Assembly (NCBI GenBank): GCA_012800795.1
Contig: JAAZIQ010000079.1
Coordinates: forward strand, 1 to 64,000
DNA from: Bacillota bacterium
GTDB taxonomy: Bacteria; Bacillota; Dethiobacteria; Dethiobacterales; Dethiobacteraceae
DNA length: 64,000 nt
Direction of reading: 5' to 3'
The position numbers and the translations under genes were made by a program. The notes below the pieces were generated by a model. The model saw only the letters and a list, made by a program, of their open reading frames with translations, did no database searches and had not been told where the DNA came from. This document shows positions 7,552 to 16,092 of the stretch, piece after piece. Every line of letters begins with the position of its first letter. Position 1 is the first letter of the stretch.

Positions 7552-7746
7552 ATGGCCAAAATTGCAAAAAAAACCGGAATACTAATTGTATTACTTATTG
7601 TGGGCAGCATTTTGGGTTCACTTTTGGGGGAAATATTTGGCGCCAAACTGCCCTTTCTCAGTATAGGAAAAAAATTAGGATTTGGACCGACTACAATAGA
7701 GCTTGCCGCAATCTCAATAACATTAGGAATATATCAGGAAAGATAG
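7552..7746 (+). CDS. DUF4321-like small membrane protein, apparently short
   Basis: A 64-residue protein with one hydrophobic segment (about 9-28, with GSILGSLLGE), then PFLSIGK and GFGPTTIELA, the pattern of DUF4321 proteins of Clostridia. Family members as I recall them run about 80-90 residues with a second membrane helix. Here the frame stops at ITLGIYQER, just where that helix should begin. Either this is a natural short form or a frameshift removed the end. The function of the family is unknown. GGAGGG ribosome site before ATG7552. Confidence 0.6.
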   Translation: MAKIAKKTGILIVLLIVGSILGSLLGEIFGAKLPFLSIGKKLGFGPTTIELAAISITLGIYQER

Positions 7747-7763
7747 GTATTAACAGTATTAGG

Positions 7764-8390
7764 GTGTCGCTGGCCAGACTTGATAAGAAACAATATTTTT
7801 GCCTGCATAATTTTGCTGTGCGGCCTGCAGTTGCTGCCATCGATTATCTTATTATATCCCGCTTTGGTATTTTTGTGGTAAAAGTCGTCAGGCAAAAAGG
7901 AATAATCGAGGGTACGGAACATAGTGATACTTGGGTACAGCAAATACTTAAACGCAAAAAAAGAATTGCTAATCCGGTTAAGCAATGCAAAGTGCAGGCA
8001 CGGGCAATTCGTAAATTATTAGCAAATAATAAAATTCCAGTAGTGCCTATTGTTGTGTTTGGCATGACTGCTCAGCTAAAAGTTAAAGCTAACACCCATG
8101 TTGTTTTGGCTAATAATTTCCTTAATGTAATATATCGTTATGATAAAGAGGTAATAACGGCGGAGGAAATGGAGGCCATTGTAAAGCAATTTAATAGCCA
8201 TACTGTGCGGCACAATATAAAAAAAACCCGCATATATAATATTAAAGAAATACTTGAGGAAAGAAAACGGCTGGTGGATGCAGATATCTGTCCTAAATGC
8301 GGTAGCAATTTAGTCATTAGAGAAGGAAAAACGCGAAAATATAAAAGCTGCAGCCAATATCCAAAATGTAAATTTAGGCATGGTTTATAA
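7764..8390 (+). CDS. NERD-domain-like protein with C-terminal topoisomerase-type zinc ribbon
   Basis: A 208-residue protein. Residues 1-60 match the core of the nuclease-related NERD domain (AIDYLIISRFGIFVVK, then G-x-I-x-G and W-x-Q). The expected E-x-K catalytic pair of this PD-(D/E)xK-like fold reads K-x-V (residues 40-42), and the N-terminal helix looks short; only Asp27 remains. The C-terminus (176-202) is a four-cysteine zinc ribbon, CPKCG...CSQYPKC, as in topoisomerase I tails. It may bind DNA without cutting it. GTG7764 has a poor ribosome site (AGGAAAG about 21 bases upstream), so the start is uncertain. The role is unknown. Confidence 0.65.
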   Translation: MSLARLDKKQYFCLHNFAVRPAVAAIDYLIISRFGIFVVKVVRQKGIIEGTEHSDTWVQQILKRKKRIANPVKQCKVQARAIRKLLANNKIPVVPIVVFGMTAQLKVKANTHVVLANNFLNVIYRYDKEVITAEEMEAIVKQFNSHTVRHNIKKTRIYNIKEILEERKRLVDADICPKCGSNLVIREGKTRKYKSCSQYPKCKFRHGL

Positions 8391-8394
8391 ATAA

Positions 8395-8535
8395 TTAAAA
8401 CAAGCTTTGAATAAAGGGAAAAACATTGCGTGCGATAAAATATAAGACTATGATGAGTCCAAGCAGCCAAGCTCCGTATTTTATTGCGGCGGCTGCCCAA
8501 TCACTTTCACGCGAATTGTTTTTTAATTCATTCAT
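8395..8535 (-). CDS. Small single-pass membrane protein (46 aa), hypothetical
   Basis: A reading frame of 46 codons on the minus strand. It begins ATG (8535-8533) behind AAAGGAAATGA and ends TAA at 8395, five bases from the convergent NERD gene. The protein has a polar N-terminus (MNELKNNSRESDW), one hydrophobic helix of about 20 residues (GAWLLGLIIVLYFIA) and a short aromatic tail. The ribosome site, start and helix support it being real; no family is recognised. It lies downstream of the minus-strand SPW-like gene, beyond a terminator. Confidence 0.6.
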   Translation of the reverse strand: MNELKNNSRESDWAAAAIKYGAWLLGLIIVLYFIARNVFPFIQSLF

Positions 8536-8597
8536 TGATATCATTTCCTTTCATCTGGTGGAGTTTGTTAATATTTTTACGCACGCAGTTCATTATT

Positions 8598-8626
8598 ATA
8601 CAAAAAGCACCCATAATGGGTGCTTT
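8598..8626 (-). terminator. Terminator after the SPW-like gene (minus strand)
   Basis: Nine-base stem AAAGCACCC / GGGTGCTTT (8604-8612 with 8618-8626). On the minus strand it runs into TTTTTG. It is followed there by TATAAT (8594-8599), a possible -10 for the 46-aa gene. Confidence 0.7.
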
Positions 8627-8653
8627 GAATTTTGCTGGCTGTTTGCAAATTAT

Positions 8654-8845
8654 CTATTGTTTTTCCGGATTTTTAACATCGGTATTATTTTTAACGAAAA
8701 GAAAATATGCATTATAAATGGCCACAATTATACCGATTATCACGTTATTGAGCATTAATTGTTCAGATGATAAAAGCGACATGTAATTAACCAGTGCCAA
8801 CCAAGCTCCAACAAGAATATGAATCCAGTGAAAAGTTGTCATCAT
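8654..8845 (-). CDS. Small SPW-repeat-like membrane protein
   Basis: A 63-residue protein with two hydrophobic segments: WIHILVGAWLALVNYM, and NNVIIGIIVAIYNAYFLFV ending in a charged tail. The pattern W-x(5)-G-x-W-L ... N-x-I-x-G-I-x-V resembles one SPW repeat, a family of small inner-membrane proteins of unknown function. A GTG at 8854 is in frame but overlaps the GGAGGTGA ribosome site, so ATG8845 (six bases after it) is preferred. A terminator follows. Confidence 0.65.
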   Translation of the reverse strand: MMTTFHWIHILVGAWLALVNYMSLLSSEQLMLNNVIIGIIVAIYNAYFLFVKNNTDVKNPEKQ

Positions 8846-8986
8846 TTTACTCACCTCCTCTCACCTTAATCTGCACAATTTAAGCGATAAGTATACAATA
8901 AAAAGAAATAACTGAATACTGCATATGGTGATGCTGTCATTGAAACAATATAACAGAAATCCGCAACATCGGTGAGGTGAGTTAAA

Positions 8987-9283
8987 TTGGAAAGTTCACT
9001 GTTTGCTCAAGTTGAGGAAAGAGAAATACATGGTGATGTCTTTCAGGTTACACATCGCATTTTACAAGTGCCGCGGGAAGTCTATATACAAATAACGTGT
9101 GATCATCCAGAACCATTTAGTGAGGAAGGAGCACAGTATTTTGTAGAGCAGTATCTAAGGTGGCTTGGGGAAAAAGACGGTTTAGTTGGCCTAGTTCGCT
9201 TGGACGAAAAAAATGGCGTCATTTTACTTGACGCCACCATTCGCTACCGTATTAATTCTCTTGAAAGACCTTTTTATTCTTAA
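8987..9283 (+). CDS. Hypothetical protein, 98 aa
   Basis: A soluble, acidic 98-residue protein with no signal peptide or membrane segment and no family I recognise. TTG8987 follows the ribosome site GGTGAGGTGAG. The predicted strands (VYIQITCDH, GLVGLVRLD, GVILLDATIRYRI) suggest a small alpha/beta fold. Its last 32 bases overlap the 3' end of the convergent rqcH gene. Codon pattern and ribosome site make it a likely real gene. Confidence 0.65.
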   Translation: MESSLFAQVEEREIHGDVFQVTHRILQVPREVYIQITCDHPEPFSEEGAQYFVEQYLRWLGEKDGLVGLVRLDEKNGVILLDATIRYRINSLERPFYS

Positions 9284-11009
9284 CCGCGCTTTCTAATTTA
9301 GGTGTAACATATACAGTACGGTGATGATCGTAAACAACCATGCCTGGTTTGGCCCCGCGAGGTTTTTTAACATAACGAATCTGTGTATAATCTACAGCAA
9401 CATTGGATGAAGCAGAAAGCTTGCTGTAATAAGCCGCCAGTTCTGCAGCAAAAAGTAAGGTATCAGCCGGCGGGTTTGCATCCCGGATAATTACATGCGC
9501 ACCGGGGTAATTTTTTACGTGTAGCCAGATATCTGTTGCTTGAGCAGTGTGGAAAGTAAGTTGATCGTTTTGGCGGTTATTTTTTCCGACATAAATATCA
9601 ATATTATCTGGCGAGACAAAATGCATAGGCTGGGATAAATTTATCTTGGCCTGTTTTTTTGTTTTCTTTTTACGTAATAAACCGGCGTTTTCCATCTCTT
9701 CGCGTATTTCCCACAAAGCTGATAAATCTGCATGTTCTATAGCAACTAATAAAGATTCCAAGTAGGCAATTTCTTCTTCAGCTGCTGCTTTGTGCCCAAG
9801 GAGATATTTTTTCCCATCGCGTAATTTCCGATATTTTTTAAAATAGCGCTGTGCATTTTCCTGTGGTGAGCAGGACGGATCCAGGGGGATTGTTATATTT
9901 TCCACCTTGTCTGCATAATAGTTAGGCACTGAAGCCTCAGTCATACCGAGGGAAAGAAGATGGAGATTGGCAGTGAGCATTTCACCCCAAAGACGGTATT
10001 TATCGGCTTCTTCCATTTCCATTAGCTCGCGGTTTTGTTTTTTTAGTTTTTTCTCTAAACGTGCCAGCTTGCTGTTGACAGATTGTCTGAGCTTCTGTTT
10101 TAGTACGGCTGTTTCATGTGCAGAAAGAAGAGCATGGTAGTAAGCTGACAAACAATCGTTTACACTTTGATAATGAGTTAGTTCTAAAGCTGCTGCTTGC
10201 GGCGGAGATAGAATTGAAAAAGCTAATTTGCCTGAAGCTGTTTTATATACACAGGGCTGCAGTTTATCATTAGTGATGGCGGCTGCCAATTTATGCAGCT
10301 CTTTTGTTAGTGGGCTAATTATTGCTAAAGGATGACAATACTCACCGCCTGCTGCCCGCATGATCAATACTTCGGCCAAGTCTTTGCTAACTCCCATGAC
10401 CGTTTTTACCAGCGAGGAGGCGGGCTTATCTTCTGCTGTTTTTTGCAGCGCAGCTTCCAGTTCCTCTTTCTTGAAGGAAAAGGTATTAATTTTATCTTGC
10501 GTAGGAGGTGGATAGTAGATATCACCGGGTAAAATACGGCGATAGCGGCTCATGCTTTCTGTAACCTGTTTAATGCTGCCTAAAATAAGTGGTTCATTAT
10601 TATCTGTAGGCATAGTCAGAATAATATTGGAATGCTTACCCATAATTTCGCAAATAAGGCTTTTGGTTATGCTGTTGCCAAAGTCATCGTAAGAGCTAAA
10701 AACAAAAATTAAAACTCGCTCTAATTCATCTTGCCGTAGTGAGAGGAGGCGCGCACCTGTAAGATGTTTGCGTAAAAGCATACAAAAAGACGGGGGTGTG
10801 CTTGGGTTCTCAGGTTTATTGGAAGTAAGATGAACGCGCGCCAAACGGGAATCTGCCGAACAGATCAATGAGTAACTAGCTGCATTTTGGCGCAGATATA
10901 AGACTATTTCTAGTGTACGCGGCTGGTATATTTTCTCCACTTTGGCGCCTAATAGTGATTTATCCAATTCTTTTTTCACAGCAGCCATGGTGATTCCATC
11001 ATATGCCAT
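9252..11009 (-). CDS. rqcH: NFACT-family ribosome quality-control factor RqcH (FbpA-like)
   Basis: A 585-residue NFACT protein, homologue of B. subtilis RqcH (YloA). It binds the obstructed 50S subunit and recruits tRNA-Ala to add C-terminal alanine tails that mark stalled peptides for degradation. The N-terminal NFACT-N domain (about 1-270) carries an ER pair (QDELER) where the tRNA-binding DR motif is expected. A coiled coil follows (about 290-430), then the NFACT-R domain with H-x-x-x-Y-P-G-A-H-V near 500. ATG11009 lies behind AGGAGGTG. It is divergent from the Ca2+-ATPase gene, and its neighbourhood matches the yloA-yloB-yloC region of Bacillus. Older annotations call it a fibronectin-binding protein. 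Confidence 0.92.
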   Translation of the reverse strand: MAYDGITMAAVKKELDKSLLGAKVEKIYQPRTLEIVLYLRQNAASYSLICSADSRLARVHLTSNKPENPSTPPSFCMLLRKHLTGARLLSLRQDELERVLIFVFSSYDDFGNSITKSLICEIMGKHSNIILTMPTDNNEPLILGSIKQVTESMSRYRRILPGDIYYPPPTQDKINTFSFKKEELEAALQKTAEDKPASSLVKTVMGVSKDLAEVLIMRAAGGEYCHPLAIISPLTKELHKLAAAITNDKLQPCVYKTASGKLAFSILSPPQAAALELTHYQSVNDCLSAYYHALLSAHETAVLKQKLRQSVNSKLARLEKKLKKQNRELMEMEEADKYRLWGEMLTANLHLLSLGMTEASVPNYYADKVENITIPLDPSCSPQENAQRYFKKYRKLRDGKKYLLGHKAAAEEEIAYLESLLVAIEHADLSALWEIREEMENAGLLRKKKTKKQAKINLSQPMHFVSPDNIDIYVGKNNRQNDQLTFHTAQATDIWLHVKNYPGAHVIIRDANPPADTLLFAAELAAYYSKLSASSNVAVDYTQIRYVKKPRGAKPGMVVYDHHRTVYVTPKLESAVKNKKVFQEN

Positions 11010-11035
11010 CTTCTACACCTCCTATTAACATGTAC

Positions 11036-11065
11036 AGTATATCAATCCTTTTTACTGCAAGGCAA
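11036..11065 (-). promoter_or_regulatory. Promoter for rqcH (minus strand)
   Basis: Read on the minus strand: TTGCCT (11065-11060), an 18-base spacer, TATACT (11041-11036). It lies 27 bases upstream of the rqcH start. Confidence 0.6.
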
Positions 11066-11153
11066 CTAAAAGATAAATATTTTACTACCGGTGCTTTTTT
11101 AAAGGGTTGTACCATATACTTCGATAGAGAGTAAATGCTGAAGAGGTGAAACG

Positions 11154-13892
11154 ATGCCTAAATTACCTTGGAGCCAATTGCCCTTTTTAGAGGTTAGCAG
11201 TTATTTTAGTGTTAATCACCATGAAGGTCTTTCTACAAAAGAAGCTTCACAGAGATTAAAAGAAAACGGTCCGAATATCATAGAGCAAAAGGAAAAAACA
11301 TCGCCACTGGTGCTTTTTCTTTCTCAATTTAGAGATTTTATGGTTTTAGTTTTGCTGGGGGCGACGCTTTTATCCGCAGCCCTTGGTGAGTATACCGACG
11401 CCGTAGTAATAATTGCCATTGTGATGCTAAATGCATTACTTGGCTTTATACAAGAATTTCGTGCTGAACAATCTTTGGAAGCTTTACGCCAACTAACTGC
11501 TCCGACTGCCAAAGTAATCAGAGATGGTGTGAGGCAGCAGATAGCTGCAGAGGAGCTTGTCCCCGGAGATGTGATAATTGTTGAGGCCGGCGATATAGTC
11601 CCTGCCGATATACGACTAGGCGAAGTGCATGAATTTGCCGTTAATGAGGCTTCATTAACAGGAGAGTCTGAAGCCGTGAGAAAATCAGCAGACCAGCTGC
11701 CGCCTGAAAGTAGCGCCTTGGGGGATCAAATTAATATGGCTTTTATGGGCACCATGGCTGTAGGCGGACATGCCAAAGGAATTGTGGTTGAGACAGGCAT
11801 GGACACGCAAATGGGGCACGTAGCTCATCTGCTGCAGGATGCGCAAACGGAAGAAACCCCATTGCAGAAACGTTTAGAGCAATTGGGACGTTATTTGGTG
11901 GCCGGCTGCTTATTAATATGTTTTTTGGTAGTATTGATGGGTCTTTGGCAGGGGTTGCCACCATACAAAATGTTATTGGCGGGAATTTCGCTTGCCGTAG
12001 CCGCCATTCCTGAGGGTTTGCCGGCAGTAGTAACGATTGCGCTGGCCATAGGTGTGCAAAGAATGGTAAGAAAAAATGCTGTGGTAAGGCGACTACCGGC
12101 TGTGGAAACTTTGGGTTGTGCTACAGTCATCTGCACTGATAAAACCGGTACTTTAACTCAAAATAAAATGAATGTTAAGGAAATATGGACAGGTGGCAAG
12201 TATTATCATGTTCGGGGTGACGGATACAGTCCTCAGGGGGAATTTATCAGTAATAATGAGATAATAGACCCCCGTCAGGATAAAGATTTAATGCTAACTT
12301 TAACGGCTGCAGTGCTTTGTAATAATGCTCGGCTGCAGAAAAATGGTGTAACGGTTAAAGGACTTTGGCGCCATAGGAAAACTGAATGGCAAGTTGAAGG
12401 TGATCCTACGGAAGGGGCTCTACTTGTAGCAGGGGCAAGAGCTGGCATATGGCGGGAAGAGCTGGAAAAGAACATGATCCGCCAAGCAGAAATTCCTTTT
12501 GACGGTAACCGCAAGAGAATGTCTGTGTTGTATAAAAGTACACATGAGCACACTCTATATGTCAAGGGAGCACCGGAAATAATACTGCAGCGCTGTAGTT
12601 TTATTTATCTTGATGGCAAAGTGGTTGAATTAACATCAGCTATGCGTCAGGAAATACTAAAACAAAATGAGACAATGGCCAGTATGTCTTTACGTAATTT
12701 GGCAGTGGCTTGCCGTCAGCTTTCTTGGCGTCAACAGTTAGAGGAAGGATTGGAAGATAATTTAATTTTTCTCGGTTTACTGGGAATGCAGGATCCTCCA
12801 CGGCCGGAGGTCTTTTCAGCAATTAAAAAATGCCAGGCAGCAGGAATCAAAACTGTGATGATTACAGGGGATCATAAAACTACTGCTTTGGCTATTGCAC
12901 GGCAGCTGCATTTACTGCCGCCGGAGAGTAAAGTTCTGACAGGCAGTGAATTAGATAGTTTAAGCAATACGCAATTGGAAAAGATAGTGGAGAAAGTTTA
13001 TGTTTATGCCCGTGTTACGCCTGAGCATAAACTGCGCATTGTACGTGCCTTAAAACAAAAGGGTCATATTGTGGCCATGACTGGGGATGGTGTTAATGAC
13101 GCGCCGGCAGTGAAGGAAGCGGATATTGGTATCGCCATGGGTAAAAGCGGTACGGATGTAACAAGAGAAGCAGCTGATTTGGTGCTGCTCGATGATAATT
13201 TTTCCACTATTGTTAATGCCGTGGAGGAAGGGCGTGGTATTTATGACAATATACGCAAATTTATCCGCTTTCTTTTAGCTTGTAATACCGGGGAAATCCT
13301 GACAATGTTAATCGCCATGTTGGCGGGTTTGCCAGTTCCTCTGCAGGCTATTCAGATTCTCTGGATAAACTTGGTTACCGATGGGCTACCGGCCATGGCT
13401 TTGGGGGTTGATCCGGTGGCAGCAGATATAATGGCAAGGCCACCACGCTCGCCGCAGGAAGGAGTTTTTGCTCATGGCTTATGGCAAAAAATAATTGGGC
13501 GTGGGACTCTAATTGGGGTAAGTACAGTCTTAGTTTTTACTTGGGCGCTGAAACAGGGATTGAATATAGAAACTGCCCGCACAATGGCCTTTACTTCCCT
13601 CATTATTGCCCAACTGCTTTATGTCTTTAACTGTCACGGTGGATATGGCGGCAGCCTTAAAACCATTTTATTTTCAAATCCATGGCTTTTACCTGCTGTT
13701 ATGTCTTCAATATTTTTACTGTTGGTAGTTTTATATCATCCTTTTTTAACCTCTGCCTTTAACACTTGCCCTCTTCAGCTGGAACACTGGGTGGTGATAC
13801 TGATAGCAAATTTTTTGCCGCCGGCTGTAGAAATAATAACTGTATTGTTAAAAAATATTTTTTTCCCGCGTATTGTGGTTATAAAAAAATAG
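11154..13892 (+). CDS. Calcium-transporting P-type ATPase, SERCA-like (P2A)
   Basis: A 912-residue ion pump of the YloB/LMCA1 group that exports Ca2+ using ATP. An N-terminal cation-ATPase domain is followed by the A-domain TGES loop, the phosphorylation site DKTGTLTQ, the P-domain [10 protein letters not shown] hinge and about ten membrane helices. Ca2+ ligands of SERCA are conserved in TM4 (IPEGLP), TM5 (ACNTGEIL) and TM6 (NLVTDG). The TM8 glutamate of calcium site I appears replaced ([10 protein letters not shown]), so one Ca2+ per cycle is plausible. ATG11154 follows GAAGAGGTG. Its position next to rqcH and yicC is as in Bacillus. Confidence 0.92.
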   Translation: MPKLPWSQLPFLEVSSYFSVNHHEGLSTKEASQRLKENGPNIIEQKEKTSPLVLFLSQFRDFMVLVLLGATLLSAALGEYTDAVVIIAIVMLNALLGFIQEFRAEQSLEALRQLTAPTAKVIRDGVRQQIAAEELVPGDVIIVEAGDIVPADIRLGEVHEFAVNEASLTGESEAVRKSADQLPPESSALGDQINMAFMGTMAVGGHAKGIVVETGMDTQMGHVAHLLQDAQTEETPLQKRLEQLGRYLVAGCLLICFLVVLMGLWQGLPPYKMLLAGISLAVAAIPEGLPAVVTIALAIGVQRMVRKNAVVRRLPAVETLGCATVICTDKTGTLTQNKMNVKEIWTGGKYYHVRGDGYSPQGEFISNNEIIDPRQDKDLMLTLTAAVLCNNARLQKNGVTVKGLWRHRKTEWQVEGDPTEGALLVAGARAGIWREELEKNMIRQAEIPFDGNRKRMSVLYKSTHEHTLYVKGAPEIILQRCSFIYLDGKVVELTSAMRQEILKQNETMASMSLRNLAVACRQLSWRQQLEEGLEDNLIFLGLLGMQDPPRPEVFSAIKKCQAAGIKTVMITGDHKTTALAIARQLHLLPPESKVLTGSELDSLSNTQLEKIVEKVYVYARVTPEHKLRIVRALKQKGHIVAMTGDGVNDAPAVKEADIGIAMGKSGTDVTREAADLVLLDDNFSTIVNAVEEGRGIYDNIRKFIRFLLACNTGEILTMLIAMLAGLPVPLQAIQILWINLVTDGLPAMALGVDPVAADIMARPPRSPQEGVFAHGLWQKIIGRGTLIGVSTVLVFTWALKQGLNIETARTMAFTSLIIAQLLYVFNCHGGYGGSLKTILFSNPWLLPAVMSSIFLLLVVLYHPFLTSAFNTCPLQLEHWVVILIANFLPPAVEIITVLLKNIFFPRIVVIKK

Positions 13893-13908
13893 AATTAAGA
13901 TGGTTGCT

Positions 13909-13936
13909 TTGCTAAAGTGCGATTTTTTGATACAAT
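13909..13936 (+). promoter_or_regulatory. Promoter for yicC
   Basis: TTGCTA at 13909-13914, a 16-base spacer, and TACAAT at 13931-13936 preceded by TGA (extended -10). It is 53 bases upstream of the yicC start. Confidence 0.6.
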
Positions 13937-13988
13937 ATGCATGAAGTACTGTTTACCAAAATGATGCAGAACGGAGAGAATTATTTCT

Positions 13989-14870
13989 ATGGTTGCAAGT
14001 ATGACAGGCTACGGGCAGGCTGAAAGTGATCCACACGAGTTACCACAGATTAAAGTAGAAGTACGTTCAGTAAATCATCGCTACTTGGATATTTCAATCC
14101 GTCTGCCACGGGAGATTCAGGTGGTAGAAGATCGTGTGCGGTGCTGCGTGCAGCAGGCGATAAACAGGGGTCATCTTGATATTTATGTTTCTTGGCACGA
14201 GCAGACAGATGATGATCTCAACATAAAAGTAGACCGAGCGCTGGTGCTGGCCTATCATAGGGCATTAACGGAAATAAGCGAACTTTGCTCTCTGGGGCAA
14301 TCGCCGGATTTGGCACTACTTGCCCGTTTCCCCGACATAATTAGCGTTGAAAAGGCGCGAATGGACCCGGATGAAGTGTGGGATGTTCTAAATCCAATTT
14401 TGGAAAAAGCATTATATAATCTAAAAAAGCAGCGCCGTGAGGAAGGTGCCCGTATAAAAACCGATATTGAGTTACGCCTAAATTTACTGGCAGAAATAGT
14501 TGCTCAAATCGAAAAAAGAGCACCTTTAGTTTTGGAAGAATACCGAAGGAAAATGGAAGAGCGACTAAAGGAATATTTAGGGTTGGAGGAAATAGATCAG
14601 ACTCGCTTGCTTACGGAAGCCGCTGTTTTTGCAGATAGGAGTAACATTACGGAGGAATTAGTACGTTTATCCAGCCATATAGAGGCATTTCGGGATACAT
14701 TACAGCAGGATGGTGTTATTGGTCGCAAACTTGACTTTATAACGCAGGAAATACTGCGTGAAGCCAATACTATAGGCTCAAAAGCCAATGACTACCAAGT
14801 GGCAAAATTGGTGGTTGATTTGAAAACGGAATTAGAAAAAATACGTGAGCAGGTGCAAAATATAGAATAA
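13989..14870 (+). CDS. YicC/YloC-family endoribonuclease
   Basis: A 293-residue cytoplasmic protein of the YicC family, reported to be an endoribonuclease in E. coli and B. subtilis. It begins with the signature SMTGYG (about residues 4-9), then EVRSVNHRYLDI. It ends with the conserved C-terminal block (DFITQEILREANTIGSKA, EKIREQVQNIE). ATG13989 is preceded by GGAGAGAA about 11 bases upstream. It has its own predicted promoter and is followed by remA, the order seen in Bacillus. Confidence 0.92.
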   Translation: MVASMTGYGQAESDPHELPQIKVEVRSVNHRYLDISIRLPREIQVVEDRVRCCVQQAINRGHLDIYVSWHEQTDDDLNIKVDRALVLAYHRALTEISELCSLGQSPDLALLARFPDIISVEKARMDPDEVWDVLNPILEKALYNLKKQRREEGARIKTDIELRLNLLAEIVAQIEKRAPLVLEEYRRKMEERLKEYLGLEEIDQTRLLTEAAVFADRSNITEELVRLSSHIEAFRDTLQQDGVIGRKLDFITQEILREANTIGSKANDYQVAKLVVDLKTELEKIREQVQNIE

Positions 14871-14898
14871 GAGAGCATTCGGTACTTAGATTTAGCTC

Positions 14899-14928
14899 TT
14901 GCATTTTTTCCAGGATATACGTTATACT
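14899..14928 (+). promoter_or_regulatory. Promoter for remA-gmk-rpoZ-coaBC
   Basis: TTGCAT at 14899-14904, an 18-base spacer, and TATACT at 14923-14928. It would produce a leader of about 45 bases before the GTG of remA. Confidence 0.65.
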
Positions 14929-14980
14929 AAAAGAAATGGCGTAATTCTTTACTGTAACAGAGTAAAGGGAGGTTCTAACG

Positions 14981-15250
14981 GTGCAAATAAAATTAATCAA
15001 TATCGGTTTTGGCAACATTGTTTCTGCAAACCGTATTATTGCCATTGTTAGTCCTGAATCAGCTCCCATAAAACGGGTGATTACTGAAGCCAGAGACCGA
15101 GGAATGCTAATCGACGCAACCTACGGAAGAAGAACCCGCGCAGTTATCATTACTGATAGCGGCCATATTGTTCTTTCAGCGGTCCAACCAGAAACAGTTA
15201 AGCACAGATTGCAGGCAAAAGAGGTTGCTGCGGCAGAGGATGAAGAATAA
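14981..15250 (+). CDS. remA: Extracellular matrix regulator RemA (DUF370)
   Basis: An 89-residue DNA-binding regulator of the RemA/YlzA family. In B. subtilis it activates matrix and osmoprotection genes by wrapping DNA around a ring-like oligomer. Conserved blocks are present: INIGFGNIV, the Ser-Pro-Glu-Ser-Ala-Pro stretch and [15 protein letters not shown]. The Arg-rich loop is the expected DNA contact. GTG14981 lies behind GGAGG. In many Clostridia that do not make a Bacillus-type matrix the target genes are unknown. The gmk gene follows after 20 bases. Confidence 0.93.
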   Translation: MQIKLINIGFGNIVSANRIIAIVSPESAPIKRVITEARDRGMLIDATYGRRTRAVIITDSGHIVLSAVQPETVKHRLQAKEVAAAEDEE

Positions 15251-15270
15251 AGCGTAACCGGAGGATAACT

Positions 15271-15888
15271 GTGGCAAAACCAGGTTTATTAGTTGTACTG
15301 TCCGGGCCTTCAGGGGTAGGGAAAGGTACCGTTTGTAAAGCTTTGCTTGAGAAAGATCCTCAACTAGTGCTTTCTGTATCTAAAACCACACGAAAACCCC
15401 GCCCCGGTGAAAAAGAAGGCTTGAACTATTATTTTGTTAGCAAGGAAGAATTTGAGGAGGCAATTTTAGCGCAAGACTTTTTGGAATACGCTGAAGTTTA
15501 TGGTCATTATTATGGTACTCCACGACAGAAAGTTGAAAAAATGCTGCAGCAGGGGAGAAATGTTATTTTAGAAATAGATCCCCAGGGTGCATTACAAGTA
15601 ATGAAGGCTTATCCGCAAGGTGTCTTTATTTTTCTTTTGCCACCGTCAGCGGCTGATTTACGGTCTCGCATCATCTTGCGTGGAACTGAAGATCAGGAAA
15701 GTCTGCAAAAGCGTTTAGCTGCTGCCGCTCAGGAAGTAGCACAGGCAGAAAAATATAATTATGTAGTGGTTAATGACCGCATTGAGGCAGCATGTGAACG
15801 TATATATGCCATTATTCAGGCAGAAATGCTTAAAGTTTCAAGAAACAAAGAGTTGCTGCAGGCGTTTGCAAAGGAGGTAGGGGGATGA
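15271..15888 (+). CDS. gmk: Guanylate kinase
   Basis: A 205-residue enzyme that phosphorylates GMP to GDP with ATP, needed for GTP, dGTP and (p)ppGpp pools. The P-loop GPSGVGKGT is near residues 10-18. The GMP-binding region ([16 protein letters not shown]) and the RIILRGTE lid segment are present. GTG15271 follows GGAGGATAA. It overlaps rpoZ by four bases (ATGA), so the two are translationally coupled. Confidence 0.96.
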   Translation: MAKPGLLVVLSGPSGVGKGTVCKALLEKDPQLVLSVSKTTRKPRPGEKEGLNYYFVSKEEFEEAILAQDFLEYAEVYGHYYGTPRQKVEKMLQQGRNVILEIDPQGALQVMKAYPQGVFIFLLPPSAADLRSRIILRGTEDQESLQKRLAAAAQEVAQAEKYNYVVVNDRIEAACERIYAIIQAEMLKVSRNKELLQAFAKEVGG

Positions 15889-16091
15889 TTTATCCGTCAA
15901 TAGATGACTTAATGGAAAAAGTAGACAGCAAATATACTTTGGTAATTGCGGCAGCAAAAAGGGCGCGAATGTTGAATGAAGGTGCGCCGAAGCTTATTGA
16001 AACCAACTCCAGTAAGGATGTTACCGTTGCCTTGGAGGAAATTGCTGCAGGTAAGATAAGCTATGAACGTGTTATGAAACAGGAGGATTAA
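15885..16091 (+). CDS. rpoZ: DNA-directed RNA polymerase omega subunit
   Basis: A 68-residue omega subunit that aids folding of the beta-prime subunit and RNA polymerase assembly. The core helix motif [14 protein letters not shown] (about 18-31) and the [13 protein letters not shown] segment are typical. ATG15885 overlaps the end of gmk, and coaBC begins one base after its stop. Confidence 0.95.
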   Translation: MIYPSIDDLMEKVDSKYTLVIAAAKRARMLNEGAPKLIETNSSKDVTVALEEIAAGKISYERVMKQED

Positions 16092-16092
16092 G

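Noticed and set aside
8426-8758. Plus-strand frames of 77-110 codons between 8426 and 8758
   Set aside because: They lie opposite the two small minus-strand genes, cross the terminator and lack ribosome sites.
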